Shown piece by piece: positions 22,091 to 29,910 of a stretch of 30,787 nt of DNA. The position numbers and the translations under genes are program-made. Position 1 is the stretch's first letter; each line of letters opens with the position of its first letter. The DNA is from a virus. The stretch is taken from the IMG/VR virus record IMGVR_UViG_3300025645_000299, positions 1 to 30,787 of that record; one strand, written 5' to 3'. The notes under the pieces were generated by a model. It made no database searches and was not told the origin of the DNA. It saw only the letters and a list, made by a program, of their open reading frames with translations.

Positions 22091-23026
22091 ATGGCAACAA
22101 CAACTTCAATAACAACAACGTATGCTGGAGAATTTGCAGGGAAGTATATTTCAGCTGCTCTATTATCTGGTAAAACACTAGCAGAAGGTAACATATCTAT
22201 TGTACCTAATGTTAAGTTTAAACAAGTAATGAAAAAAGTAGCAACGGATGCAATCGTAAAAGATGCAACTTGTGACTTTACAGATACTTCAACACTAACT
22301 TTAACTGAAAGAATTCTACAACCAGAAGAATTTCAGGTAAACTTAGAGTTATGTAAAAAAGACTTTAGATCAGACTGGGAAGCAGTATCAATGGGATATT
22401 CTGCATTTGATAACTTACCTCCTAAGTTTTCTGACTTTTTAATTGCTCACGTAGCAGATAAAGTAGCTCAAAAAATGGAACAAAACATTTGGACAGGTAC
22501 TAATGCAACTGCAGGAGAGTTTGATGGTTTCATCACAACTTTAGGTGCAGATGGTGACGTAAACGATGTAGTAGGGCAAGCATCTACGAGCGCAAACGTA
22601 ATCGATGAACTTGCTAAAATTGCTGACGCTATTCCAACAGCAGTATATGGTGCAGAAGATTTAAATATCTACTTACCATCTAATATGTACAGAAACTATA
22701 TTAGAGCTTTAGGTGGATTTGGTGCAGCAGGTTTAGGTGCAGCAGGTACTAACGCTCAAGGTACTCAATGGTACAACAACGGTAATGCATTATCATTCGA
22801 TGGAATTAAAGTAGTTAACGCTCCTGGACTTTCAGATAATGATGCAGTAGCAGCTCAAGCAAGTAACTTATTCTTTGGAACTGGATTAATGTCAGATCAA
22901 AACGAAGTTAAAGTAATTGATATGGCTGATTTAGATGGATCTCAAAACGTAAGAGTAGTAATGAGATTTACAGCTGGTATTCAGCACGCAATCGGTGGTG
23001 ATATCGTATTATACGCTACAGCGTAA
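22091..23026 (+). CDS. major capsid protein
   Basis: A 311-aa protein following the scaffold. Features of an HK97-fold capsid protein include an N-terminal Thr-rich arm (ATTTSITTTYAGEFAGKYIS), a section TERILQPEEFQVNLELCKKD, then FLIAHVADKVAQKMEQNIW (spine-helix-like), a Gly/Ala-rich loop (GGFGAAGLGAAGTNAQGTQW) and a final strand pair (VRVVMRFTAGIQHAIGGDIV). Its codon use is more balanced in C-ending codons (AAC, TTC, GTA) than neighbours, as usual for a highly expressed gene. A strong terminator follows 24 bases after the stop. I infer the fold from pattern and position; no structure was computed. Confidence 0.87.
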   Translation: MATTTSITTTYAGEFAGKYISAALLSGKTLAEGNISIVPNVKFKQVMKKVATDAIVKDATCDFTDTSTLTLTERILQPEEFQVNLELCKKDFRSDWEAVSMGYSAFDNLPPKFSDFLIAHVADKVAQKMEQNIWTGTNATAGEFDGFITTLGADGDVNDVVGQASTSANVIDELAKIADAIPTAVYGAEDLNIYLPSNMYRNYIRALGGFGAAGLGAAGTNAQGTQWYNNGNALSFDGIKVVNAPGLSDNDAVAAQASNLFFGTGLMSDQNEVKVIDMADLDGSQNVRVVMRFTAGIQHAIGGDIVLYATA

Positions 23027-23050
23027 GTAAAATAATAGTATAACTTAAAA

Positions 23051-23086
23051 AGGGTAGGTGGCATTTTACTACCTACCTTTTTTTTT
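23051..23086 (+). terminator. rho-independent terminator after the major capsid gene
   Basis: Stem GGTAGGTGG (23053-23061) pairs with CTACCTACC (23069-23077), nine pairs including a G-T, loop of seven, then T tract to 23086. Outer A-T pairs extend it. No late promoter motif lies between it and the next ATG (23102), so the tail tube gene must rely on read-through or an unseen promoter. Confidence 0.85.
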
Positions 23087-23101
23087 AAAATAAAATAAAT
23101 T

Positions 23102-23674
23102 ATGGCTTGTGCATTAACAACAGGAAGGCAGTTACCTTGTAAAGAATCAGTTGGTGGATTAAGTAAAGTATATTTTGCAGATTATGGTACATTAGGTACA
23201 GCAACAATATCTGCAGGTAATATATCTGCTTTATCAGGAACACCATCTTTTTTTGAATACGATTTAAAAGGTGCGACTAGCTCTTTAACAACAAATATTA
23301 TAAGCTCTAGAGATACAGGTACAACAGTATATGAATCTACATTAGAGTTAACATTTACACATTTAGATGTGGCAACTCAAGAGGAAATTAAACTTCTAGC
23401 AGCTGCAAGACCACACGTTGTAATAAAAGACAACAATTCAGTACAGTCAGGTACAATGGATCCTGACACAGTAGATGCTAATTATCTAATGGTTGGTTTT
23501 CATCAAGGTGCTGAAGTTACAGCAGGTACAATTGTAAGTGGAGCAGCATATTCTGACTTGAGTGGATTTACTTTGACATTTACAGCTACAGAAGTAATAC
23601 CTCCGTTATTCGTAACAGGAACGGTAGTTACTGCGCTAGCTTCTGGTAATCCGCAAATAAATCCAACTTCATAA
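23102..23674 (+). CDS. major tail (tube) protein candidate
   Basis: A 190-aa beta-rich protein between capsid and portal genes: MACALTTGRQLPCKESVGGL, then SKVYFADYGTLGTATISAGN, EYDLKGATSSLTTN, and late strands with SDLSGFTLTFTATEVIPP. The pattern of strands with conserved Gly and Thr, absence of long helices and size are those of siphovirus tail tube proteins, which pile up in many copies. Location between two terminators suggests separately tuned expression. No direct family match can be claimed. Confidence 0.68.
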   Translation: MACALTTGRQLPCKESVGGLSKVYFADYGTLGTATISAGNISALSGTPSFFEYDLKGATSSLTTNIISSRDTGTTVYESTLELTFTHLDVATQEEIKLLAAARPHVVIKDNNSVQSGTMDPDTVDANYLMVGFHQGAEVTAGTIVSGAAYSDLSGFTLTFTATEVIPPLFVTGTVVTALASGNPQINPTS

Positions 23675-23699
23675 CAGTTTTTTGTTTTTGTGTGTTTTT

Positions 23700-23727
23700 A
23701 AAGGGGAGTTTTTAACTTCCCTTTTTT
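23700..23727 (+). terminator. rho-independent terminator after the tail tube gene
   Basis: Stem AAAGGGGAGTT (23700-23710) pairs with AACTTCCCTTT (23714-23724), eleven pairs with one G-T, loop TTT, followed by T to 23727. A TATTATATA copy (23727-23735) starts at its very end, followed by the late promoter copy 6. Confidence 0.88.
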
Positions 23728-23734
23728 ATTATAT

Positions 23735-23761
23735 AAAAAATATATTTTTTTTTATTATATA
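23735..23761 (+). promoter_or_regulatory. late promoter motif copy 6 (portal unit)
   Basis: Six A (23735-23740), a 12-base spacer that is almost all T, and TATTATATA (23753-23761), then three bases and the ATG at 23765. A second TATTATATA at 23727-23735 precedes it directly after the terminator. Confidence 0.66.
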
Positions 23762-23764
23762 TGT

Positions 23765-24196
23765 ATGAAGATTTTAACAACTAGTACTTCAGCACAAACT
23801 TTAACCTTTGCACCGAGATCATATCCGTCAGAGGTAATTGTATCAATTAGAGATACTAGTACTAACACAACAACAAGAACTGAAAACGTTTCATTATCAA
23901 AATCAAACGATAATGCATCTATATCTACTACGTTTAGTTTAGTAGAAGGTAGGTTTTATGATTTAAAAATATTAGAAGGTGTAGGTGCGCTCTGGAACAC
24001 TTACAATGTAATATGGGAAGCAGCAACCGATAATTGGGAAAGTATAACAACTTCTGAAACAAGTATTTATTTAGATAAGATATTTTGTACAGACCAAACT
24101 ATAAATCAAGCTGACAATGACTATTATACTATTAATAGCGGACAATACACACAAACAACTAATTATCCAGATGATGATTATATAATAATAAACTAA
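23765..24196 (+). CDS. small structural protein, unknown (143 aa)
   Basis: A 143-aa beta-rich protein: MKILTTSTSAQTLTFAPRSY, then EVIVSIRDTSTNTTTRTENV, FSLVEGRFYDLKILEGVG, and an acidic, Tyr-rich end (TNYPDDDYIIIN). Proteins with the SxxxTFxPR and EGxFYxLxIxEG pattern occur next to portal genes in marine Bacteroidota phages as I recall. It may be a head decoration or joining protein. The last base of its stop is the first base of the portal ATG, so the two are probably coupled in translation. Confidence 0.65.
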   Translation: MKILTTSTSAQTLTFAPRSYPSEVIVSIRDTSTNTTTRTENVSLSKSNDNASISTTFSLVEGRFYDLKILEGVGALWNTYNVIWEAATDNWESITTSETSIYLDKIFCTDQTINQADNDYYTINSGQYTQTTNYPDDDYIIIN

Positions 24197-25971
24197 TGAG
24201 TAATATCAGAGTAGTAAATTTAAGCACATACACAGCTCCTAAGATAACAGAGCAAAAAAATAAAGATTTTGTATCTTATGGTGAAGATAATAACTATTAT
24301 CAATATCTAATAGACCAATATCAAGGTAGTCCAACTAATAATGCTATTATTAATGGTATTACTGAAATGATATATGGTAAAGGTTTAAGCGCAACCAATA
24401 GCGATAAAAAACCAATGGAGTATGCAGAAGCGGTAACACTTTTTACTAAAGATGATCTTAAAAAGGTATGTTCAGACTTTTATTTATTAGGTCAAGCTAC
24501 TCTACAGGTTTATTATAATGTAGATAGAAGCAAGATAGTTAAAGTAGAGCATTTTCCAGTACAAACACTAAGAGCTGAAAAAGCAGATAAGAAAGGTGAT
24601 GTAAAAGGATATTATTATTTTCACGATTGGAGTAAATACACAAACAGAGATAAACTAACTAGAATACCAGCATTTGGTAGTGGTAATAATGCAATAGAAA
24701 TACTTTGTATTAAACCATATAGGGCTGGGTATTTTTATTATACACCAGTTACTTATCAAGGTGCTTTACCATACTGTGAACTAGAAGCAGAGGTAGCTAA
24801 CTATCATATTAATAATATACAAAACGGAATGGCACCTAGTATGTTATTAAATTTTAACAACGGTACACCTGATGAAGAATCTAGAGAATTAATCGAAAGA
24901 CGTATTTATGAAAAGTTTAGTGGTAGTAGTAATGCAGGTAAATTTATATTAGCATTCAATGATAATCAAGAAAGTGCAGCTACTATAGATCCAGTACAAT
25001 TATCTGACGCACATAATCAGTACCAATTTTTAAGTGACGAAGCTACGAATAAAATTCTAGTAGGACATAGATTATCATCACCTTTATTATTAGGTATTAG
25101 AACAGGTAATAACGGTTTAGGTAGTAATGCTGATGAATTAAAACAAGCTAGTATATTATTTGATAATATGGTTATTAGAGTACAACAAGAATATATATTA
25201 GATGCTTTAGATACTATTTTAGCATTTAATAATGTGTCGCTTAACTTATACTTTAAAACACTACAGCCATTAGAGTTTACTGACTTAGAAGGTAATTTAG
25301 TTGATGATGAAACTAGAGAAGAAGAAACTGGTGTTGATTTAGAAGATAAAGCAGAACTGTCTAGCGATAAAACAGATTTACAAGAACTATTAGATTTAGG
25401 TGAAGATGAAGATTTAGATAATTGGGAACTTATAGAATCAGCACCTGTAGATTATGATAAAGATGATGAGTTAAATCAAAAATTAGAATTAGCTAGTACA
25501 GGTAGCGCTAAGTCTAACGCTAAGAGTAATCAAGACGGTGAAAACAAAGAAGGTTTTAGGTATAAAGTAAGATATCAATATGCACCATTAAAATCTGATA
25601 ATGGCAGTAGAGATTTTTGTAATAAAATGGTAGCTGCTAAAAAAGTATATCGTAAAGAAGATATTATTGCTATGAGTAGCAAATCTGTTAATCCAGGTTG
25701 GGGACCTGATGGAGCTAATACATATGATATATGGTTATATAAAGGCGGTGGTTCTTGTAGACATTATTGGGAACGTAGAGTGTATATGGCTAAAACAGTT
25801 ACACCTGATGCTAAAAACCCTAGATCAGAAATTAGTGTAAATGAAGCTAAGAAACAAGGTTTTAAACCTGAAACTAATGATTCTAAAGTTGCTAAAAGAC
25901 CTAGAGATATGAAGAACAGAGGATTTAAAAAGAAAAAAGATTTTACAACACCGAAAGGTAAAGCATTTTAA
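24196..25971 (+). CDS. portal protein with a C-terminal extension
   Basis: A 591-aa protein. The N-terminal and central portal region contains KDFVSYGEDNNYYQYLIDQY, then NNAIINGITEMIYGKGLSA, and a wing/stem part (GHRLSSPLLLGIRTGNNGLG then NADELKQASI) typical of siphovirus portal proteins; it would form the ring through which DNA enters. After an acidic linker (about 375-430), a second domain of about 110 residues carries AAKKVYRKEDIIAMSSKSVN, then PGWGPDGANTYDIWLYKGGG and SCRHYWERRVYM. I recall it as a frequent C-terminal addition in Bacteroidota phage portals, with unknown role. It lies downstream of capsid and tail tube, opposite to the usual order. Confidence 0.86.
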   Translation: MSNIRVVNLSTYTAPKITEQKNKDFVSYGEDNNYYQYLIDQYQGSPTNNAIINGITEMIYGKGLSATNSDKKPMEYAEAVTLFTKDDLKKVCSDFYLLGQATLQVYYNVDRSKIVKVEHFPVQTLRAEKADKKGDVKGYYYFHDWSKYTNRDKLTRIPAFGSGNNAIEILCIKPYRAGYFYYTPVTYQGALPYCELEAEVANYHINNIQNGMAPSMLLNFNNGTPDEESRELIERRIYEKFSGSSNAGKFILAFNDNQESAATIDPVQLSDAHNQYQFLSDEATNKILVGHRLSSPLLLGIRTGNNGLGSNADELKQASILFDNMVIRVQQEYILDALDTILAFNNVSLNLYFKTLQPLEFTDLEGNLVDDETREEETGVDLEDKAELSSDKTDLQELLDLGEDEDLDNWELIESAPVDYDKDDELNQKLELASTGSAKSNAKSNQDGENKEGFRYKVRYQYAPLKSDNGSRDFCNKMVAAKKVYRKEDIIAMSSKSVNPGWGPDGANTYDIWLYKGGGSCRHYWERRVYMAKTVTPDAKNPRSEISVNEAKKQGFKPETNDSKVAKRPRDMKNRGFKKKKDFTTPKGKAF

Positions 25972-25973
25972 TA

Positions 25974-26474
25974 ATGGCACAGGTATTATTTATAAAAGTA
26001 CAGGATTTAAAAAAGAATACAATACTAGATGGTAATGTAGATGTAGACAAGTTATTGCCTTATATAAAATTAGCACAAGAAATACATATACAAAATTTCT
26101 TAGGTACTAAACTATATGAAGCGCTAGAAACTAAAATAACTGGTGATACATTAACGGGAGATTACCTAACACTAGTAAACAATTACATACAACCTGCTTT
26201 AATACATTTTGCTATGATGGATTATTTACCATTTGCAGCATACCAAGTAAAAAATGCAGGAGTATTTAAACATATAAGTGAAAACGCAGAAAGTGTAACA
26301 AAAAACGAAGTAGATTATCTAGTAAATAAAGAAAGAGAGTTTGCAGAGTATTATATAAGAAGGATGATAGATTATTTAAGTTTTAATAATAATTTATTTC
26401 CAGAGTATAATCAAAACTCTAACGAGGATGTATATCCAGACAAAGATAATTTATTCAACGGGTGGGTTTTATGA
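25974..26474 (+). CDS. head-tail connector protein, DUF6712-like
   Basis: A 166-aa, mostly helical protein two bases after the portal stop. Stretches such as DVDKLLPYIKLAQEIHIQNF, LGTKLYEALETKI, YLTLVNNYIQPALIHFAMMD and the end (YPDKDNLFNGWVL) match the DUF6712-type connector family of Bacteroidota phages. By fold and location it corresponds to gp6-like adaptor proteins that join portal and tail. Its stop overlaps the next small frame (ATGA). Confidence 0.75.
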   Translation: MAQVLFIKVQDLKKNTILDGNVDVDKLLPYIKLAQEIHIQNFLGTKLYEALETKITGDTLTGDYLTLVNNYIQPALIHFAMMDYLPFAAYQVKNAGVFKHISENAESVTKNEVDYLVNKEREFAEYYIRRMIDYLSFNNNLFPEYNQNSNEDVYPDKDNLFNGWVL

Positions 26475-26575
26475 AAAGATATAAAGTAAAAAATAAAAAT
26501 ATAGTAAAATTAAAAAAGTATATAAATAATAAATTAAAGAAAAATGGCGACATTAACTGGAAATTCAATAAGTAG
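26471..26575 (+). CDS. tiny lysine-rich protein (34 aa, candidate)
   Basis: The ATG overlaps the connector stop (ATGA) and the frame ends 32 bases inside the tail fibre gene. The product (MKRYKVKNKNIVKLKKYINN then KLKKNGDINWKFNK) is extremely rich in Lys and Asn. The coupled start favours translation, but the A-rich composition of this gap would also give such a frame by chance. Confidence 0.35.
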   Translation: MKRYKVKNKNIVKLKKYINNKLKKNGDINWKFNK

Positions 26576-29500
26576 TACTTATACTTCGCTGTTAAAAGTA
26601 GGAGATAACGGAACTCTAGCTGCGGCATTACAAGCAATCACAGATGGTGCTGGTAACGCTAGTGGTTTAAGTATGAATACAAGCGGTGATTTAACTGCTA
26701 ATGGTACTGTAACTGCTAATGCTTTTAGTGGACCTTTAACTGGGAACGTAACAGGGAATTTAACAGGTAATGTTACAGGTAATGTTACAGGTAATTTAAC
26801 TGGAGATGTAACGGGAAACCTTACAGGAGATGTAACGGGTAATGCAGATACAGCAACAGCATTAGAAACAGCAAGAACAATAGCAGGCGTTAGTTTTGAT
26901 GGTACTGCTAATATAAGTTTAACAACTGATAATATTACAGAGGGATCTAACGAATATTATACTGCAGAAAAAGTAGATGATCAAGTAAACACTTTACTAC
27001 AAGTATCTACAGGTATTTCAAAAACATATGACGATGCTAATGGTACTTTAACATTAACAAACACTAGTCCTGACCAAACTGTATCTTTAAGTGCAGGAGC
27101 AGGAATATCTACTAGCGGTACATACCCTAGTTTTACAATTACAAATACACAACCTGACCAAACAGTAAGTTTAACTGCTGGTACAGGTATAACAGTAAGT
27201 GGTACTTATCCAAGTTTTACAATAGCTAATAGTGGAGCGGGAATAAGTTTAACAGATTTATCTGCAAATGATACAGGCGGACTTGGAAGTTTTAGCTATG
27301 ATAATACAACAGGTGTGTTTACTTATACTGGACCTTCGGATGCAAATGTAAGAGCTTTAATAAGTGCGGTTGACAATGGTGGAGACGGTTCTTTATCTTA
27401 CAACAGTTCTACAGGAGTTATTTCCTATACTGGACCAAGCGCTGGTGAAGTTCAAGCACATATTACTAAAACATATGTAGACAGCTTAGGAATAGCCGCA
27501 TCAACTGCAGATACCTTATCAACACCAAGAACTATAAATGGTGTTTCTTTTGATGGTAGTGCAAATATTAGTTTCGATACAGATTCAGTTAGCGAAGGCA
27601 CGAGTAATCTTTATTACACAACGGCTAGATTTGACACAGCATTTGGAACAAAAAATACAGGTGATTTAACAGAAGGAGGAAATCTTTATTATACTTCAGA
27701 GCGTGTAGATGATAGAGTTTCTAATTTAATAGTAGCAGGTACATCAATTAGTAGTACTTATGATGACGTTAACAATACATTAACTATTGCTAATACAGCA
27801 CCTGATCAGACGGTTGCTCTTACAGCAGGTACGGGTATAACTACATCGGGTACATATCCGAACTTTACAGTAACTAACTCTGCTCCCGATCAAACAGTAT
27901 CTTTAACGGGTGGTGCAAATGTTACGGTAACAGGAACATATCCATCGTTTACTATTGCTGCAGCTTCAGATACTGATACAACTTATACTTTAAGTAGTGA
28001 AACATCAGGAAGTGATGCAATAATAAGATTAACTGGCAGTGATGCTAGTACAGACGATGTAACACTTGCAGCAGGTAGCAATATAACTATAACTGAAACA
28101 GGAGATACTATAACACTTGCTAGCGAAGGTACTGATCAAGTAAGAATTGAATGTAAAAACACATCAGGTGGTACTTTAACAAAAGGTACGCCAGTTTATA
28201 TTACGGGTACAGTAGGTACTTCTAACAGGGTAGAGGTTTCTGCAGCAGATTCAGCATCATCGAGTACTATGCCTGCAACAGGTTTATTACTACAAGACTT
28301 AGCAAATAATGGTGAGGGATATTTAGTAACAGGTGGTGTACTTAAAAACTTAACTACTGATCCAATAGACGGAGTAACGCCATCAGAAAATGATACGATT
28401 TATGTAAAATCAGGAGGAGGTTTGACAACCACAAAACCAACAGGAACAGCATTAATACAAAATGTAGGTAAAGTAGGTAGAGTAAATTCTTCGAGTGCAG
28501 GATCAATAATTGTTTCATCTATTATTAGAAGTAATGATATACCAAATATACAACAAAATTATTTCTGGTTAGGTAATTCTAGTGGAGTACCAACTGCAAC
28601 AGAACATACACTATCAACTTTAACAGACGTAACATTAACAAGTCCAGCAGCTGGAAACTTATTGATTTACGATGCTAGTAATTCATACTTTGAAAACGCT
28701 TTATTAACAGCTGGAAGTAATGTAAGTATAACTAACGCAGATGGAAGCATAACTATTGCCTCTACAGACACTACTTATAGCGCTGGTACGGGACTTTCTT
28801 TAACAGGTACTACCTTTGCCTTAGACGCAGCATTAAACGATCTTACAGACGCTAATATTAGTACTCCTGCAGCAGGAAACGTTTTAATATATGATGCAAC
28901 AAATAGTTATTTTGAAAATGCACTTATTACAGCAGGTACAAATGTAACAATAACAAATGCAGATGGTTCAATTACAATAGCGGCAACTGACACAGATACT
29001 ACATACACAGCAGGTAGTGGTCTAACATTAAGTGGTACAGAGTTTTCATTAACAAATAATGCAGTTACTATAGGTGGTACATCAGTAGCATTAGGAGCAT
29101 CATTAACTGCAACTTCAAGTTCATTAACAATAGGAGGAAATGGAAGTACAGGAGGTGTAACGATAGATGATGGATCGATACAAATAAGAAGTAATACGGG
29201 TAATGTAGCAGAAATGAGAATGTACTGTGAGGTAAGTAACGCTCATTATCAAACATTAAAAGCAGCACCACATAGTGAAGCAAGTAGTGCAGTATTAGTA
29301 TTGCCAACAGCTTCAGGAGATTTAGTAGGTACAGGTGATACTGGAACAGTAGCAACTACTATGGTAGCAGATGATGCAATTAATTATTCTAAATTAGGTG
29401 CAGAATATACTACTTCAGCAGCTATATCGGCAAGTGATGTAGATTGGTCAAGTGCAGCAGTACATACTAAAACACTAAGTGCAAACACTACACTTACATT

Positions 29501-29681
29501 TAGTAACGTTAGTACAGGTATGACAGTTGATTTAGTAATAAGTGGAAATTATACATTAACTTTACCTGCAAGTGTAAAAGAAATAACAGGAACTTACGAT
29601 GGGACAGTAGCAAACCTAATACAAATAGTTAGTACTAACGGATCAACAGAACAATGGGCAACAATTAGTCAAGAAGCATAA
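26544..29681 (+). CDS. tail fibre/side-fibre protein (1045 aa)
   Basis: A long, nearly lysine-free, Thr/Ser/Gly-rich repeat protein. After a short N-terminus it has nine (L/V)TG(N/D) tetrapeptides (about residues 65-100), then the fibre motif TARTIAGVSFDGTANISL, which returns as TPRTINGVSFDGSANISF. Four PDQTVSLxAGxG units with SGTYPSFTI follow, and later two 40-residue near copies beginning PAAGN(L/V)LIYDA. The C-terminal part is beta-rich (TKTLSANTTLTFSNVSTGMT). The (N)VTGN and RTIxGVxFDG motifs are typical of phage trimeric fibres, so this is likely a receptor-contacting fibre. Small companion genes follow directly, as chaperone-like genes often do. Confidence 0.82.
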   Translation: MATLTGNSISSTYTSLLKVGDNGTLAAALQAITDGAGNASGLSMNTSGDLTANGTVTANAFSGPLTGNVTGNLTGNVTGNVTGNLTGDVTGNLTGDVTGNADTATALETARTIAGVSFDGTANISLTTDNITEGSNEYYTAEKVDDQVNTLLQVSTGISKTYDDANGTLTLTNTSPDQTVSLSAGAGISTSGTYPSFTITNTQPDQTVSLTAGTGITVSGTYPSFTIANSGAGISLTDLSANDTGGLGSFSYDNTTGVFTYTGPSDANVRALISAVDNGGDGSLSYNSSTGVISYTGPSAGEVQAHITKTYVDSLGIAASTADTLSTPRTINGVSFDGSANISFDTDSVSEGTSNLYYTTARFDTAFGTKNTGDLTEGGNLYYTSERVDDRVSNLIVAGTSISSTYDDVNNTLTIANTAPDQTVALTAGTGITTSGTYPNFTVTNSAPDQTVSLTGGANVTVTGTYPSFTIAAASDTDTTYTLSSETSGSDAIIRLTGSDASTDDVTLAAGSNITITETGDTITLASEGTDQVRIECKNTSGGTLTKGTPVYITGTVGTSNRVEVSAADSASSSTMPATGLLLQDLANNGEGYLVTGGVLKNLTTDPIDGVTPSENDTIYVKSGGGLTTTKPTGTALIQNVGKVGRVNSSSAGSIIVSSIIRSNDIPNIQQNYFWLGNSSGVPTATEHTLSTLTDVTLTSPAAGNLLIYDASNSYFENALLTAGSNVSITNADGSITIASTDTTYSAGTGLSLTGTTFALDAALNDLTDANISTPAAGNVLIYDATNSYFENALITAGTNVTITNADGSITIAATDTDTTYTAGSGLTLSGTEFSLTNNAVTIGGTSVALGASLTATSSSLTIGGNGSTGGVTIDDGSIQIRSNTGNVAEMRMYCEVSNAHYQTLKAAPHSEASSAVLVLPTASGDLVGTGDTGTVATTMVADDAINYSKLGAEYTTSAAISASDVDWSSAAVHTKTLSANTTLTFSNVSTGMTVDLVISGNYTLTLPASVKEITGTYDGTVANLIQIVSTNGSTEQWATISQEA
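26736..26843 (+). repeat. nine 12-base units encoding (L/V)TG(N/D)
   Basis: Nine tandem tetrapeptides in the fibre gene. At DNA level the codons vary strongly (GTA ACA GGG AAT, GTT ACA GGT AAT, GTA ACG GGA AAC), so the protein repeat is kept while the DNA has drifted. Confidence 0.85.
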
Positions 29682-29908
29682 TGTGGGCAAATAATATAAA
29701 TGGTGAAATAAAAGTATATAAAAATCTACCAACGTATTGGGACGGTGTGAAATTATACACAAAAGGATTTTGTAGTTCACCAATAGAAGTATTAGAAGAA
29801 GAAGGTTTTTTTCCAATAATAGATCCACAAATTAATGAAGAAACAGAACAATTAGGAGATTTATATTTAGAAGATAACAAATATTATTATATAGTAATAC
29901 AAAAATAA
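29681..29908 (+). CDS. small fibre-associated protein A (75 aa)
   Basis: The ATG shares one base with the fibre stop (TAATG). The product MWANNINGEIKVYKNLPTYW continues with FCSSPIEVLEEEGFFPIIDP and LGDLYLEDNKYYYIVIQK. It aligns by eye with the first about 75 residues of the next gene: (N)NG-I-x-Y-x-(N/D)(L/V)P near the start, then L-x-(E/N)-x-G-(F/L)-F-x-(I/V)I, then LG-(D/E)-(L/I)-Y. The two genes are therefore probably a tandem duplication. Proteins like this follow fibre genes and may be assembly chaperones or fibre caps. Function is inferred from position. Confidence 0.65.
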   Translation: MWANNINGEIKVYKNLPTYWDGVKLYTKGFCSSPIEVLEEEGFFPIIDPQINEETEQLGDLYLEDNKYYYIVIQK

Positions 29909-29910
29909 TT

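Noticed and set aside
26736-26843. Regularly spaced short repeats that could suggest a CRISPR-like or microsatellite array
   Set aside because: They are in-frame tetrapeptide repeats of a tail fibre with diverged codons. There are no unique spacers.
29068-29355. Minus-strand open frame of 95 codons, very Leu/Tyr/His-rich
   Set aside because: It is the antisense of the Thr/Ser/Ala-rich fibre repeats, which yields such leucine-rich frames automatically.
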